Assembly (NCBI RefSeq): GCF_963677685.1
Contig: NZ_OY782186.1
Span: 124,001 to 188,000 of the forward strand
Length of the DNA stretch: 64,000 nt
From: an uncultured Bacteroides sp.
GTDB taxonomy: Bacteria; Bacteroidota; Bacteroidia; Bacteroidales; Bacteroidaceae
Reading direction: 5' to 3'
A program made the position numbers and the translations under genes. Positions 43,504 through 53,560 of this stretch are shown piece after piece; position 1 is the stretch's first letter; each line of letters begins with the position of its first letter. The notes under the pieces were generated by a model. That model saw nothing but the letters and a program-made list of their open reading frames with translations. It did not search any database and was not told the origin of the DNA.

Positions 43504-46500
43504 TTATTTCCCTTTCTGATAAACAGACGGAGCTACTCCAAATTGATTTTTAAAACACTTACTAAAATAGAAAGGATCATCAATCCCCACTTTATAAGAA
43601 ACCTCCGACACAGTTAGTTTAGCTGTCAGAAGAAGTTCAGCTGCTTTTTTCATACGAATAATACGAATATATTCATTAGGCGAATGCCCTGTCACCCCTT
43701 TTACCTTTTTATAAAACACTGTCCTTCCAATACCCATTATGGATGCAAACTCGTCCACAGAAAACCCTGCATTAGCAATATTCGCTTCCAAAACAGAGTG
43801 CAGCTCATCCACAAATGCCTTATCACGTTCCGAAGCACAAATAGCAGAACGCATAACACCCGGTTCTTCTGAAAATTTCACGCGCAACTTTTCCCGTTGT
43901 TCCAATAACTTAATGATACGTGCCAACAACAATTTAAGACTAAAAGGCTTAGAGAGATAAGCATCAGCTCCACTCTCAATTCCCTCAAGATGATTCTCAG
44001 GCAAATTCAAAGCAGTAAGAAGAATTACCGGAATATGACTAGTATCAAAATCTAGTTTTAATTTCTTAGTAACCTCAAATCCATTCATCCCAGGCATCAA
44101 TACATCACAAACAATCAAGTCTGGTTCAGAGTTTCGTGCCATCTCAAAACCGATAATCCCATTTTCTGCCGTAATAATTTCAAAATAGGTTCCAAGCTCT
44201 TCCTTCAAATACAGTCTTACATCATTATCATCCTCAATGATAAGTATTTTCTGCTGATTTAGCGGAAAAGAACTAGAAGAAAGTGAGGACAATAATTCTC
44301 CAGAATCCTCAGGTAAAATGGCACTCTGATGCTCACAAAGCAATGCATTATTACGCACCAGAAAATCCTTCTCTTCATAAGTTTTGGTATCTAAAGGCAA
44401 AGTAACCACAAAGACAGAGCCACCTCCAGGATTCTCCTCATAAGCAATAGTGCCTTTGTGAACCGATACCAATTCATGAGTAAGATGTAAACCAATTCCC
44501 ACACTATCACCGGAGAAGTTGCTTTGCATAAAGCGATTAAACAATTCATTCCGCTTGTCTTGTGGTATCCCTACTCCCGTATCACTTACTCTCACAACAA
44601 GACTGTTTTTCTTTGCATCAACATTTACCATCAAACAGATTCGCCCCTCCTGAGGAGTATACTTAAAGGCATTAGATAAAATATTATAAACTATTTTGTC
44701 TAATTTACCTTTATCTATATACATCTTGTATTTACTTACTGAAGGAATAAATTGAAAATCCATCTTTTTAGATTCAGCAGTATCACCAAAACTTAGAAAT
44801 ATCTCATAAAGCATAGCAATCACATCCGTTTCTTCCAATGAAAGAGCTAATTTATTATTCTGCATCTTTCTGAATTCAAGCAATTGATCAATCAACCTCA
44901 ACAGGCGATTAGTACTTTTCTGCATTGTATGAAGTGGATGTAACATTTCTTGTGACGTAATATTCAAACGCTGCATCCGCTCCAACGCACCCTGAATAAG
45001 AGTGAGTGGAGTACGAAATTCATGAGAGATATTAGTAAAGAACATCAATTTGTACTCCGTCAATTGCTTCTCTATCTGTATCTTATTATGCAAACGATTG
45101 AAATTACGAGCCACACGAAAAGCGACAAAACAACCTCCTGCAATAAATAAAGCATAAATAAGAAAAGCCCAGAAAGAGAGATAGAATGGAGGATCAATAA
45201 TTATTTTTAATTTTGTTACGCCCTTATTCCACACACCCGAACCATTACAAGCTTTTACTTCCAAATCATATTCACCATACGGCAAAATTTTATAAGACGC
45301 AAAATTTAGGGAAGAAGGGACACTCCAACTTTTATCATAATTCAACAGCCGATACGAGTATTTTGTCTGTCCCGCATCCGCATAATTAAACGAAGAAAAA
45401 TCAATTACAAATGAATTTTGATTAGCGCGAAGATGAACTTCATCAGAATAAGGCATAGACAAGGAAAGCGGAGAAGAATTACCGGGCATAATATTCATTC
45501 CATTCACATTAAGGTTAGTAAATACCACAGGAAAAGAAAAAGAATACTTGCGAACAACAGTCGGATTAAAAACCACAAAGCCATAATTAGAGCCGAAGAG
45601 CATATCTCCATTAGCACACACACAACCGGAATTTTCCGTATATACATTTCCTTGCGGATAGGCAGAGAAAAAGTAATTCTCAAATGTCTTTGTCTCTATT
45701 GTAAACTTAGATATTCCATATTCTGTAGCAAACCAGACATGCCCTTGTTTATCCTCGGTTATAGACTGTACAATATCATTAGAGAGTCCATCATGCGTGC
45801 TATAATGTTCAAAATCTAACGAAGCATAATTCCCTTTCAAAGGTTTACAAATACTAAAACCGGCACCTGATGTCCCAATCCAGATACGTCCTTTGGTATC
45901 AGCCAGCAAGCAACGCACCTCATTACTTTTCAACTTTCCATTAGCATAATTATAAAAATAATATTTCTCAGGAGAAGTTATAAGTATATCCGGATCAAAC
46001 ACATATACTCCTTCACTTGTGCCGATCCACATCATCCCATTCTTATCTTCACTAATAACTCTAATCTGCCTCTGCCCATACGTTTTGTTCAAATAGTGAT
46101 TAAAACGATAACCTTTATCAGTTTTCACAGCCAAATCTAATCCTCCGCCAAATGTACCGATCCACATTCTATTCTTTTTATCTCTATAAATAGAAAAGAT
46201 ATTATCATTTGCAATTGAGTGAATATCAGATTCCTCATGTTTATAACAAACCCCGTCAATAAACAAACCATCTCCACGCGTACCCATCCAAATTTTTCCT
46301 TCTTTATCTTCCTTTACAGCATAAATATTTGAATGAAAGTCATTTTTCGCAGACTTCAGATGAAGTAAAGAATCGTATATATAGAGTCCTCCCTTACGAG
46401 TACCCATCCAAATTTCTCCTCCTTGAAGTTTTGAAACCATTCGGATCGTATTCGAACGATCAAGCAAAGATTCATCTTCAGGAAAAAAACGATATGAACC

Positions 46501-47754
46501 CTCATTTATAACAGAAATACGAGAAATCCCCGAAAATTCAGAACTAACCCATACTTCTCCCGAACGATCTTCTGCTACATTCAGCAAATAATCCGAACCA
46601 ATATGCCTCAGCCCATTCATGCCTGCTGTAAAATGATTCAATTCATCTTTTGCAATATTATAAGCAAAAAGTCCGTTCCCATAAGTTGATATCCAAATAA
46701 TATTTCTGGAGTCATGCACTATATGATAACGTTCGAAATCGATATAGCCCATCTTTTCCGAAGGAATAAGACGAAATTGTTTTTGAGTAGTAGTGTGTGC
46801 ATTAATATACCACACCTTACCGCTATGATTATAAACCCAAAAATTCTGTTTATTATCTATAGAGAAAGATGCCAATTTCAAATCTTCACCAAAGAGTTCC
46901 GAGTCAGTTTTAAGTTCCCGTTGAGTAAAATCATAACTATAAACACCCTCAGAAGTCAATATGATCCATCTATCTTTTAGTAAAAAACAACCTGTCACTA
47001 AGATATTCTTAGATTGTGAAGATGCAAGTTTGCGCAATGAAGATGTCGATTGATCAAAAAGAAAAATCTTATTATCTTTAGTCAAAAAATAGACCTTATC
47101 CTGAAAACAAATTGATTGGTAAAAAGCCTCTTTTCTAGCTATAATAGAAGTGGTTTCACCAGAGACTTTCGTTAAACCCTTCCTTGAACCAATCCAAATA
47201 TCTCCATTCTTTCCTTCAGAAACAAACAGCACACCATCATCAGGAAGCTTTCCATTTGAGGCTTTATAGGTAATCGAAGAAAAACCTTTTTTAGCATCGT
47301 AGATAATTCTCCGGCATCCATTTCCATCATGCCAGATCCAGACATCTCCGCTTCGAGTGAATATTTTCTTTGAATACTTTTGCTTAAATTCTCCACAACC
47401 TGTAAAATCAACGAAACAAGCTTTTCTCAAATCATAACAACTAAATTGTTCAGAAGAAAAGGATATCCACAGAAATCCATTTTTGTCTTCATCCATATCA
47501 TACACACGACGGTCCTGCAACGAAAAAGGATTATCTACAGAAGGGTAAAAAGAGAGAAAAGAATTTCCATCATAACGACTCAAACCATTCAAGGTGCCCA
47601 GCCACATAAAACCTTTACTATCTTGAAAAAAAGAACGAACAGAATTATTTGGGAGTCCGTCAGCAATAGTTATCTGTTTAGAACGAATTTCAATGGAAGC
47701 AGAAGCTTCACGAACACATATCAATAAGAGAAGAGCGATCAGAAATTTTCTCAT
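43504..47754 (-). CDS. Hybrid two-component system sensor/regulator (HTCS)
   Basis: A one-protein sensor, kinase and transcription activator, typical of Bacteroides polysaccharide loci; it binds a specific oligosaccharide in the periplasm. It has 1416 residues from ATG 47754 (a TTG nine bases upstream is in frame). Order: signal peptide (about 1-20); about 14 beta-propeller repeats of the DxxGxxWIGT type (about 25-740); Y_Y_Y domain (about 750-845); membrane helix (about 855-880); histidine kinase with NISHEFRTPL (His about 910); ATPase with NAFKYTP and DTGVGIP (about 1020-1115); receiver with VCDVLMPGMNGFE (Asp about 1215); AraC-type DNA-binding domain (about 1315-1414). It most likely controls the divergent lyase, hydrolase and susCD units. 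Confidence 0.95.
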   Translation of the reverse strand: MRKFLIALLLLICVREASASIEIRSKQITIADGLPNNSVRSFFQDSKGFMWLGTLNGLSRYDGNSFLSFYPSVDNPFSLQDRRVYDMDEDKNGFLWISFSSEQFSCYDLRKACFVDFTGCGEFKQKYSKKIFTRSGDVWIWHDGNGCRRIIYDAKKGFSSITYKASNGKLPDDGVLFVSEGKNGDIWIGSRKGLTKVSGETTSIIARKEAFYQSICFQDKVYFLTKDNKIFLFDQSTSSLRKLASSQSKNILVTGCFLLKDRWIILTSEGVYSYDFTQRELKTDSELFGEDLKLASFSIDNKQNFWVYNHSGKVWYINAHTTTQKQFRLIPSEKMGYIDFERYHIVHDSRNIIWISTYGNGLFAYNIAKDELNHFTAGMNGLRHIGSDYLLNVAEDRSGEVWVSSEFSGISRISVINEGSYRFFPEDESLLDRSNTIRMVSKLQGGEIWMGTRKGGLYIYDSLLHLKSAKNDFHSNIYAVKEDKEGKIWMGTRGDGLFIDGVCYKHEESDIHSIANDNIFSIYRDKKNRMWIGTFGGGLDLAVKTDKGYRFNHYLNKTYGQRQIRVISEDKNGMMWIGTSEGVYVFDPDILITSPEKYYFYNYANGKLKSNEVRCLLADTKGRIWIGTSGAGFSICKPLKGNYASLDFEHYSTHDGLSNDIVQSITEDKQGHVWFATEYGISKFTIETKTFENYFFSAYPQGNVYTENSGCVCANGDMLFGSNYGFVVFNPTVVRKYSFSFPVVFTNLNVNGMNIMPGNSSPLSLSMPYSDEVHLRANQNSFVIDFSSFNYADAGQTKYSYRLLNYDKSWSVPSSLNFASYKILPYGEYDLEVKACNGSGVWNKGVTKLKIIIDPPFYLSFWAFLIYALFIAGGCFVAFRVARNFNRLHNKIQIEKQLTEYKLMFFTNISHEFRTPLTLIQGALERMQRLNITSQEMLHPLHTMQKSTNRLLRLIDQLLEFRKMQNNKLALSLEETDVIAMLYEIFLSFGDTAESKKMDFQFIPSVSKYKMYIDKGKLDKIVYNILSNAFKYTPQEGRICLMVNVDAKKNSLVVRVSDTGVGIPQDKRNELFNRFMQSNFSGDSVGIGLHLTHELVSVHKGTIAYEENPGGGSVFVVTLPLDTKTYEEKDFLVRNNALLCEHQSAILPEDSGELLSSLSSSSFPLNQQKILIIEDDNDVRLYLKEELGTYFEIITAENGIIGFEMARNSEPDLIVCDVLMPGMNGFEVTKKLKLDFDTSHIPVILLTALNLPENHLEGIESGADAYLSKPFSLKLLLARIIKLLEQREKLRVKFSEEPGVMRSAICASERDKAFVDELHSVLEANIANAGFSVDEFASIMGIGRTVFYKKVKGVTGHSPNEYIRIIRMKKAAELLLTAKLTVSEVSYKVGIDDPFYFSKCFKNQFGVAPSVYQKGK

Positions 47755-47777
47755 GTGTTTCAAATTAAGGATTACAA

Positions 47778-47823
47778 TTACGAGACAAAAGTAACAGAAA
47801 GAATGCTGACTTTTGTCTCGTAA
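47778..47823 (-). promoter_or_regulatory. 15-bp inverted repeat with -7 box before the HTCS gene
   Basis: TTACGAGACAAAAGT (47778-47792) pairs perfectly with ACTTTTGTCTCGTAA (47809-47823), spacer 16. Minus strand TACTTTTG (47786-47793) within the left arm matches the -7 box for the HTCS gene, whose start is 32 bases further. There is no T tract, so it is less likely a plain terminator for rhaM and may be an operator or attenuator. Confidence 0.5.
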
Positions 47824-47854
47824 TGAGATTTTCTGAAAAAAAGGAGAACAAAAA

Positions 47855-48169
47855 TTACTCCATTCTAAATATTTCCTTTAATGGAATACTTACAGGAGAA
47901 TTATCGGGATTCGTTTCCATTATATCAGCCATATAATCCCACCACTTCTGAACAATAGGGCTACTTCCCATATCTTGAGATGATTCATCGCCCTTCACTT
48001 TTTGGCAAGCAAACAAAATATTAGTTTCTTTATCCCAATAAATAGAATAATCATACACTCCGCCATCAGATAACATTTTCTTCAATTCCGGCCAGATAGC
48101 ATTGTGTCTCTTCTCATACTCTGCTTCGCACCCCGGTTTAAGATACATTTTAAAAGCTTCTCTTTTCAT
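47855..48169 (-). CDS. rhaM: L-rhamnose mutarotase
   Basis: It interconverts alpha- and beta-L-rhamnose for the rhamnose isomerase. It has 104 residues, the normal length. The catalytic His lies in CEAEYEKRHNAIWPELKKML (about 14-33); the Tyr-rich GVYDYSIYWD and the family segment SPIVQKWWDYMADIM follow. It is co-oriented with the three-domain enzyme and PL11 lyase upstream, 24 bases after the former. Its presence points to L-rhamnose release by this locus. Confidence 0.92.
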   Translation of the reverse strand: MKREAFKMYLKPGCEAEYEKRHNAIWPELKKMLSDGGVYDYSIYWDKETNILFACQKVKGDESSQDMGSSPIVQKWWDYMADIMETNPDNSPVSIPLKEIFRME

Positions 48170-48193
48170 AGTGTGTTTTCCTTTCTTTAATTA

Positions 48194-51100
48194 TTATTTT
48201 AAATTGATATACACAGGATTATCCCTGTCACAATAGATTTCTCCATTTTTATATTTCAACTCCGCAACTTGTAAACTAGAGCGACGAGTATCAGGTGTAT
48301 CCACTTTCGCTGCTGCGCCAGTACGTCCTGGATGAGTAAAATAAAAGATATAAGCACGCCCATTATTCACGACTACATCTGCATGCTGTCCTTGCGTTCC
48401 GTCATCAAGTCCATTTCCTCCTCCTTGAAGTATGTTTTTTGGCTGGCGCATCCAATTCTCCATATCATTAGACGAATAAACACCCAAGCCATCCCAATTA
48501 TCAACAATCATGAAATATTTTCCTTTCCATTGAAAAACCTTGGGTCCTTCACCTCGACGATCCCAAATAGCTTTCCCATAATTTTTCCAATTCACAAGAT
48601 CCTTACTTTCAGAATAGTAAATGGATTTATTATCTCGCTCATTATTATAATACATTCTCCACAATCCGGCAGATGTTTTAATCAATCCGGCATCAATTAC
48701 TTTATCAGAAGCTAACTTCACCTTAGCTTGAAATGTCCAATCGATCAAATCCGTACTGGTCAGATGCACAATTTCCCGTTCATGCGCCCAGTCAGTAAAC
48801 GTTCCAGGCACAATAGTAAGAAACATGTGATAAATTCCTCCTTCTTCTATTACATCGGGAGCCCAATAAGTATAATCTTTACCACCATAAGTTATTTTTG
48901 CATCACAACGATATTTCCAAGTAGCACCACCATCAGTAGATTCGGCTATTCCAATTGGAGTACCATGTACCCAGTCCACTCCATGAGTCTCTTTCATATT
49001 AGCCCGGCGATTAGTATAAAACATAAACCAACGTTGCTCCTTCTTATTCCAAATGAGCGTAGGATCCGCCGCTCCATCAAATTTAGGATCACGAAATAAC
49101 GGTTTATCAGCCGCCTTATATTCTCTGTTTAGAGCCTTCTTATCAACATAATTATTCAAGGAGAAATTCGTCAAAGCATTTAAGCCCTGAATAATCGATT
49201 TGCAATTCAAGATTGCTCCATTATATCTCGTATGTACTCCATCCTTGTAAAACGCTTTTGTCTTCTCCTCTCCCATAGCTTCAAACTTCTTGGCAGAGAT
49301 ATCGTTTAAATCAATAAAAGAAACACCTTCATTACGAGCAACTTCGGATGCCCACGCAGTATACCGATCCGTAAAACGCTTCATGTGACCGTCCGCCCAT
49401 CTATTCCCGGGAGTAGGCGATAGGATAATTACATTTGCTCCATGCGCCTTTGCCTGCCTAACAAAAATACGTAAATAATGTCCATAAGTAAAAACCTCCT
49501 CCGGACCTCCTGTTCTCTCCATTATAACCGTTTGGGATTCTTCTCCGATACCTTTTAAAGAAGCTCGTGCCCTTCCTGTATTCAACGGACCACCATCATT
49601 ATGCCCAAATTGAATAAAAAGATAATCTCCTTTCTTTATTCCTGGTAACACTTTATCCCATAGACCTTCTGTAAAGAAGGTACGACTACTACGCCCTCCT
49701 AAAGCATGATTCTCCACAGAGATACGACTTCTATCAAAAAAGTAATCAAAGAAATCTCCCCAACCCCACATATCACCATCACCTTCACCTTTGCCATTTT
49801 TGACAGTTGAATCACCAATTAAAAAGACAACCGGTGCTTGTTCATTTTTACGAGTACTTCCTGCAATGATCTGATTCCATCTATTATCAAAGATACTAAA
49901 AATAGGTTTATTCGTTGGCTGTTCAATAGAATAAAACTGCACAGCACTATCATTCATCTTTGGATGTTGTTGCTTCAAAAGATTTATCATTTCCGCACCT
50001 GCCCAAATCACAGGACCATAACCATGAGCCGCATAGACATTAACCGGACGATAATAATAATAAGCCGGATCAAAGGCCATCCCCGTACCCACACAAGTGC
50101 CTTCTACCTCTCCCTTTGTATTTATCTTTGTGGCAACAGCATGCCAGCCCAGTTGTGCTACCGGACCATAAGCCAATGCGTCAATCCATCCTTTATTGAT
50201 AGCATGTGCAAAACAATATACATAAATCGCCGTAGCCGAAGTCTCTAAATAAGAATCATTTCTATCAAGTAATTGATGCCAAAATCCTTCACCACTCTGA
50301 CAGGCAGCCAATCCTCTGATATGAGCACGAAACTGTTTCAATACATCTTCATAGCCTGGATGACTTTTAGGCAAAACGTCTAGCACTTCCGTCATAGCCA
50401 GCAAAGCCCATCCATTAGCTCTCGCCCAATGAAAAGCAGGATGATCTTTCATTCCTTCAACCCAACCATGTCGATACAATCCCTTTTCAGGAACAAACAT
50501 CCGTTTAGAGAACTGCAATATCTGCTTTACCGCTTCATTATAATATTTCATCTCACCCGTTAATCTTCCCATTTGAGCTATTGCAGGGACAGCCATAAAC
50601 ATATCATCCAGCCAAACTGTATTTTTCTGCGGACGATTACGAGCAAAAGTTCCATCACTCAAGCGGTACTCTCTATACATAATATAATTCATATAGTTGT
50701 CAATCATCGGCCTCAAGTTCATTCTTCTATCAGCTAACTGAGCTTTAATCATTGCAGCGCACATCGCCCCTGCATCATCTAGAGCATGTGGAGTAACAAC
50801 TTGCCTCATCTGAGGATCAATCACTCCATACTGATTCAATTGCTGTTTAAAATAAGGTACCACCTCTGACAAAAAACGAAAACGTGTCAGTGCATAATCG
50901 GTATATGCTCGATCACCAGTACTTTGACCAGCAGAAAGCATACCCGCATAAGTCACTCCCCATTCATAACTAGCTAAACGAAACAATCCTTTACTCAAAA
51001 CAGAATGAGAATCAATCTGTTTATAATCGGTAATACATTTTCCTGTCTTCTCATCAACCACTCTAGCCGGAGTAGCTTCATCAAGATAATGTAGCACCCT

Positions 51101-51289
51101 ATCCATATCTGTTTTAATATCTTCGATAGAAAGCATACCATAAGGAACCCTATAGTTGGGTTTTAACAAATGCAAGGGGGTGTTTGTGTCATTAACTAAT
51201 ATTTTTTTCTTGTTTTGTGCTAAACTAGGAGTCATCCCTATAAAGAAGAGAAGTCCTGTTAAAATTAATAATTTCTTCATCATAATCAT
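48194..51289 (-). CDS. Three-domain pectin enzyme: GH105 - SGNH acetylesterase - GH43-like
   Basis: A 1031-residue secreted protein joining three activities for rhamnogalacturonan oligomers. Signal peptide at about 1-25. Residues about 40-450 are GH105-like (unsaturated rhamnogalacturonyl hydrolase; TVWLDDMFMAVPAIAQMGRL carries the catalytic Asp), which removes the unsaturated uronic acid left by lyases. Residues about 488-700 are an SGNH esterase of the RGAE/CE12 type (FLIGDSTVKNG, GGRSSRT, QFGHNDGG, KDGVHTRYNGA with the Asp-His pair). Residues about 720-1025 form a five-bladed propeller of the GH43/DUF377 kind (DPTLIW, YWAPDVIEEGG, DAGLIKTSAG, GEGPKVFQWKGKYFM). The start could also be 51283 or 51280. 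The GH43-like part may be inactive or act on arabinose or galactose side chains. Confidence 0.85.
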   Translation of the reverse strand: MIMMKKLLILTGLLFFIGMTPSLAQNKKKILVNDTNTPLHLLKPNYRVPYGMLSIEDIKTDMDRVLHYLDEATPARVVDEKTGKCITDYKQIDSHSVLSKGLFRLASYEWGVTYAGMLSAGQSTGDRAYTDYALTRFRFLSEVVPYFKQQLNQYGVIDPQMRQVVTPHALDDAGAMCAAMIKAQLADRRMNLRPMIDNYMNYIMYREYRLSDGTFARNRPQKNTVWLDDMFMAVPAIAQMGRLTGEMKYYNEAVKQILQFSKRMFVPEKGLYRHGWVEGMKDHPAFHWARANGWALLAMTEVLDVLPKSHPGYEDVLKQFRAHIRGLAACQSGEGFWHQLLDRNDSYLETSATAIYVYCFAHAINKGWIDALAYGPVAQLGWHAVATKINTKGEVEGTCVGTGMAFDPAYYYYRPVNVYAAHGYGPVIWAGAEMINLLKQQHPKMNDSAVQFYSIEQPTNKPIFSIFDNRWNQIIAGSTRKNEQAPVVFLIGDSTVKNGKGEGDGDMWGWGDFFDYFFDRSRISVENHALGGRSSRTFFTEGLWDKVLPGIKKGDYLFIQFGHNDGGPLNTGRARASLKGIGEESQTVIMERTGGPEEVFTYGHYLRIFVRQAKAHGANVIILSPTPGNRWADGHMKRFTDRYTAWASEVARNEGVSFIDLNDISAKKFEAMGEEKTKAFYKDGVHTRYNGAILNCKSIIQGLNALTNFSLNNYVDKKALNREYKAADKPLFRDPKFDGAADPTLIWNKKEQRWFMFYTNRRANMKETHGVDWVHGTPIGIAESTDGGATWKYRCDAKITYGGKDYTYWAPDVIEEGGIYHMFLTIVPGTFTDWAHEREIVHLTSTDLIDWTFQAKVKLASDKVIDAGLIKTSAGLWRMYYNNERDNKSIYYSESKDLVNWKNYGKAIWDRRGEGPKVFQWKGKYFMIVDNWDGLGVYSSNDMENWMRQPKNILQGGGNGLDDGTQGQHADVVVNNGRAYIFYFTHPGRTGAAAKVDTPDTRRSSLQVAELKYKNGEIYCDRDNPVYINLK

Positions 51290-51321
51290 CTTAGTAATTT
51301 TCGTATTATTTAAGGAGTAAT

Positions 51322-53178
51322 TTACTTGAATTGATAACCACGAAAAACTCCTGTTTTCAGATCAGGTCCAAAATAAAAGCCCGGCTGCGTAGGTTGATTA
51401 TAAGCTACATTCTCAGTAGCAATGCTTATGCGATAAATAGGATCTTCAAGAAAAGTATGAAATCGATATATTGTAGGAATAGTCGAAACATAAAGCCGCA
51501 ATGCTGTATTGTCTGCTGTGCGTAACAAGACTTCTTCACGCCAATCTCCAATAACATCCCCTTGTAGGCAAGGAGTTGCTTTTGTTCCATTATTCGACAA
51601 ACATCCTTCAAAAACAGCTAACGGAAAGCATTTACCGCTCTTCCAGTTATATTTGCTCACTACATTTTTATCTAAAAGTTCGCGTAACAAATCACCATTC
51701 CACCAAACAGCCATATTCATAGATAAATGATGCATATTTGGATTTACCACTTCTCCTTTAATATTTCTGATACCCTTGGAATCTGACGACCACATCTCAA
51801 CCCCCCAGTTTGTTGGATCAATATCCGCCGCCATGGCACGTCCCACATCTGTCGGACTCTTTACCTGCCATGATATCTCGCCGGTAGCCGCATCACGAAA
51901 AGAAGAGCCATCCCGTTTGTTTTCATGACAATCCCAAACTTGAAGTTTAGCAGTTGAAGGATCAAACTGAGTCATGTGCAGCGCATCACCATGCCCCATA
52001 CCCGTAGAATAAAGTCCACGTCCATCATTATCAATAGCACAAGCTCCATACATAATTTCATCGCAACCATCTCCATCTACATCCCCTATACGAAGATTGT
52101 GGTTTCCCTGTCCGGCATATTTAATCCACTCCGGCTTATTACTATCAAAAACCCAACGTTGTTTCAAATCTTTGCCATTCCAGTCGAAAGCAGCCAAAAC
52201 TGTACGAGTATAGTAACCACGACACATCACCACACTAGGATGCACTCCATCCAGATAGGCCACACAAGCCAAAAAACGATCACTTCTATTTGCATGATCA
52301 TCTCCCCATCCCATCACATCTCCACGCTCCGGTACATAATTAGTCGTATACAAAGCCTCACCAGTCAGTCCGCTAAAAACCGTGAGAAACTCATTACCAG
52401 TCAGTATACGACCATTTTCATTCCGATAGTCAGCCTTTGCATCCCCAATCACCTTCCCTTTACCATCAACTGTTCCGTCCGATGTCTTCATCACTACCTC
52501 AGCCCGATTGTCTCCATCCAAGTCAAATACCATGAACTGCGTATAATGTGCTCCGGCACGAATATTTCTCCCCATGTTAATGCGCCACAAACGTGTACCA
52601 TCCAATCGGTAACAATCCAAAAAGACAGGACCTGTATATCCATTCTGCGAATTGTCATGCGCATTAGAAGGATCCCATTTTAAGATAATCTCATATTCTC
52701 CGTCCCCGTCTACATCGCCAATACTCGCATCATTGGGTGAATAGGTAAACTCTTGTCCCGTCGGAGTAATTCCCCCTCTTGGTCTATCCAGAGGAATATT
52801 CAAATAACCAATAGGCGCCTTTGCAGCAAGTGAGAAACTGCCCTTCGGCAAAATCTGTCCCTTTATTGTCACCGCCTCAACTGTATAAAGAGCTTTAGTT
52901 GACCCAGTATAACTATCTCTATAAAAAGTACCTTCCGTTATTGGTTTCTTATTTATTTTTTTGCCATCCCGATACACATTAAAAGAAGTATTCATCGGGT
53001 CAGAAGAGAGATATCTCCATGAAACAAATACTGTGGAAGTTGATTCACGCACAGCTACCACCCCACGTCCTAGACTCTCTCTTTTTAACTTTGAAAAATC
53101 ATAGGCAGGTTGGGCAAAAATACTGCTCGCTAACATAAGAGCAAACATTGCTATCCATATACATTTCCTTTTCATCAT
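51322..53178 (-). CDS. PL11 rhamnogalacturonan endolyase
   Basis: It cuts the Rha-GalA backbone of rhamnogalacturonan I by beta-elimination, giving unsaturated oligosaccharides. It has 618 residues with a signal peptide ending SSIFAQ (about residue 22). The N-terminal fibronectin-like domain is at about 25-120. The eight-bladed propeller shows the calcium-binding DVDGDGEYEI (about 155-164), DLDGDNRAEVVMK (about 218-230) and DVDGDGCDEIMYG (about 365-377) loops of the family, and ends QPTQPGFYFG. A single-domain PL11 of normal length. It is divergent from the DUF6250/PL26-like lyase. Confidence 0.94.
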   Translation of the reverse strand: MMKRKCIWIAMFALMLASSIFAQPAYDFSKLKRESLGRGVVAVRESTSTVFVSWRYLSSDPMNTSFNVYRDGKKINKKPITEGTFYRDSYTGSTKALYTVEAVTIKGQILPKGSFSLAAKAPIGYLNIPLDRPRGGITPTGQEFTYSPNDASIGDVDGDGEYEIILKWDPSNAHDNSQNGYTGPVFLDCYRLDGTRLWRINMGRNIRAGAHYTQFMVFDLDGDNRAEVVMKTSDGTVDGKGKVIGDAKADYRNENGRILTGNEFLTVFSGLTGEALYTTNYVPERGDVMGWGDDHANRSDRFLACVAYLDGVHPSVVMCRGYYTRTVLAAFDWNGKDLKQRWVFDSNKPEWIKYAGQGNHNLRIGDVDGDGCDEIMYGACAIDNDGRGLYSTGMGHGDALHMTQFDPSTAKLQVWDCHENKRDGSSFRDAATGEISWQVKSPTDVGRAMAADIDPTNWGVEMWSSDSKGIRNIKGEVVNPNMHHLSMNMAVWWNGDLLRELLDKNVVSKYNWKSGKCFPLAVFEGCLSNNGTKATPCLQGDVIGDWREEVLLRTADNTALRLYVSTIPTIYRFHTFLEDPIYRISIATENVAYNQPTQPGFYFGPDLKTGVFRGYQFK

Positions 53179-53560
53179 TGAATATTTTATATTTTAATCA
53201 TAATACATTCGCATTATTGACCACATCTGTTAATACAGGAGCATTTTCAAAGACAGAAGTATAACCATCAGAAAACATTTTATTTCAAGAGTAGACTTAA
53301 AAACATTGCTCTCATTATTATTTATATAGATAGAAAGTATGGAGGTAAAAAGCGTGTTTCATATCTATTAATCAGATTTATTTGGTGAACAAAAATAGTT
53401 TTTTTAGACTCATTTTCGCCTATAGGTCTGTACAATTGCCTGTAAATACGTTCAAGAGAGAAGGAATCTTTTTTATTCTATTGAATTTCTATCTATTTTT
53501 GAAAGATTGAATTTTACCAATAAAAGAAAAAATAACAATACCTTATAATTAAGTACCAAG
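53179..53560. promoter_or_regulatory. Divergent promoter region between PL11 and the PL26-like gene
   Basis: The 382 bases hold no gene. For the plus strand TATTTTTG (53495-53502) matches the -7 box 58 bases before the start codon. For the minus strand TATTTTTG (53390-53397) is a match, but 212 bases from PL11. HTCS-binding sites are expected here; I could not identify one with confidence. Confidence 0.45.

Noticed and set aside
51976..52683. Long open frame (235 codons) antisense to the PL11 gene
   Set aside because: It lies wholly inside a well-supported lyase gene and its translation is rich in Ser, Thr, Ile and Arg without domain signals, as expected of a reverse-frame shadow.
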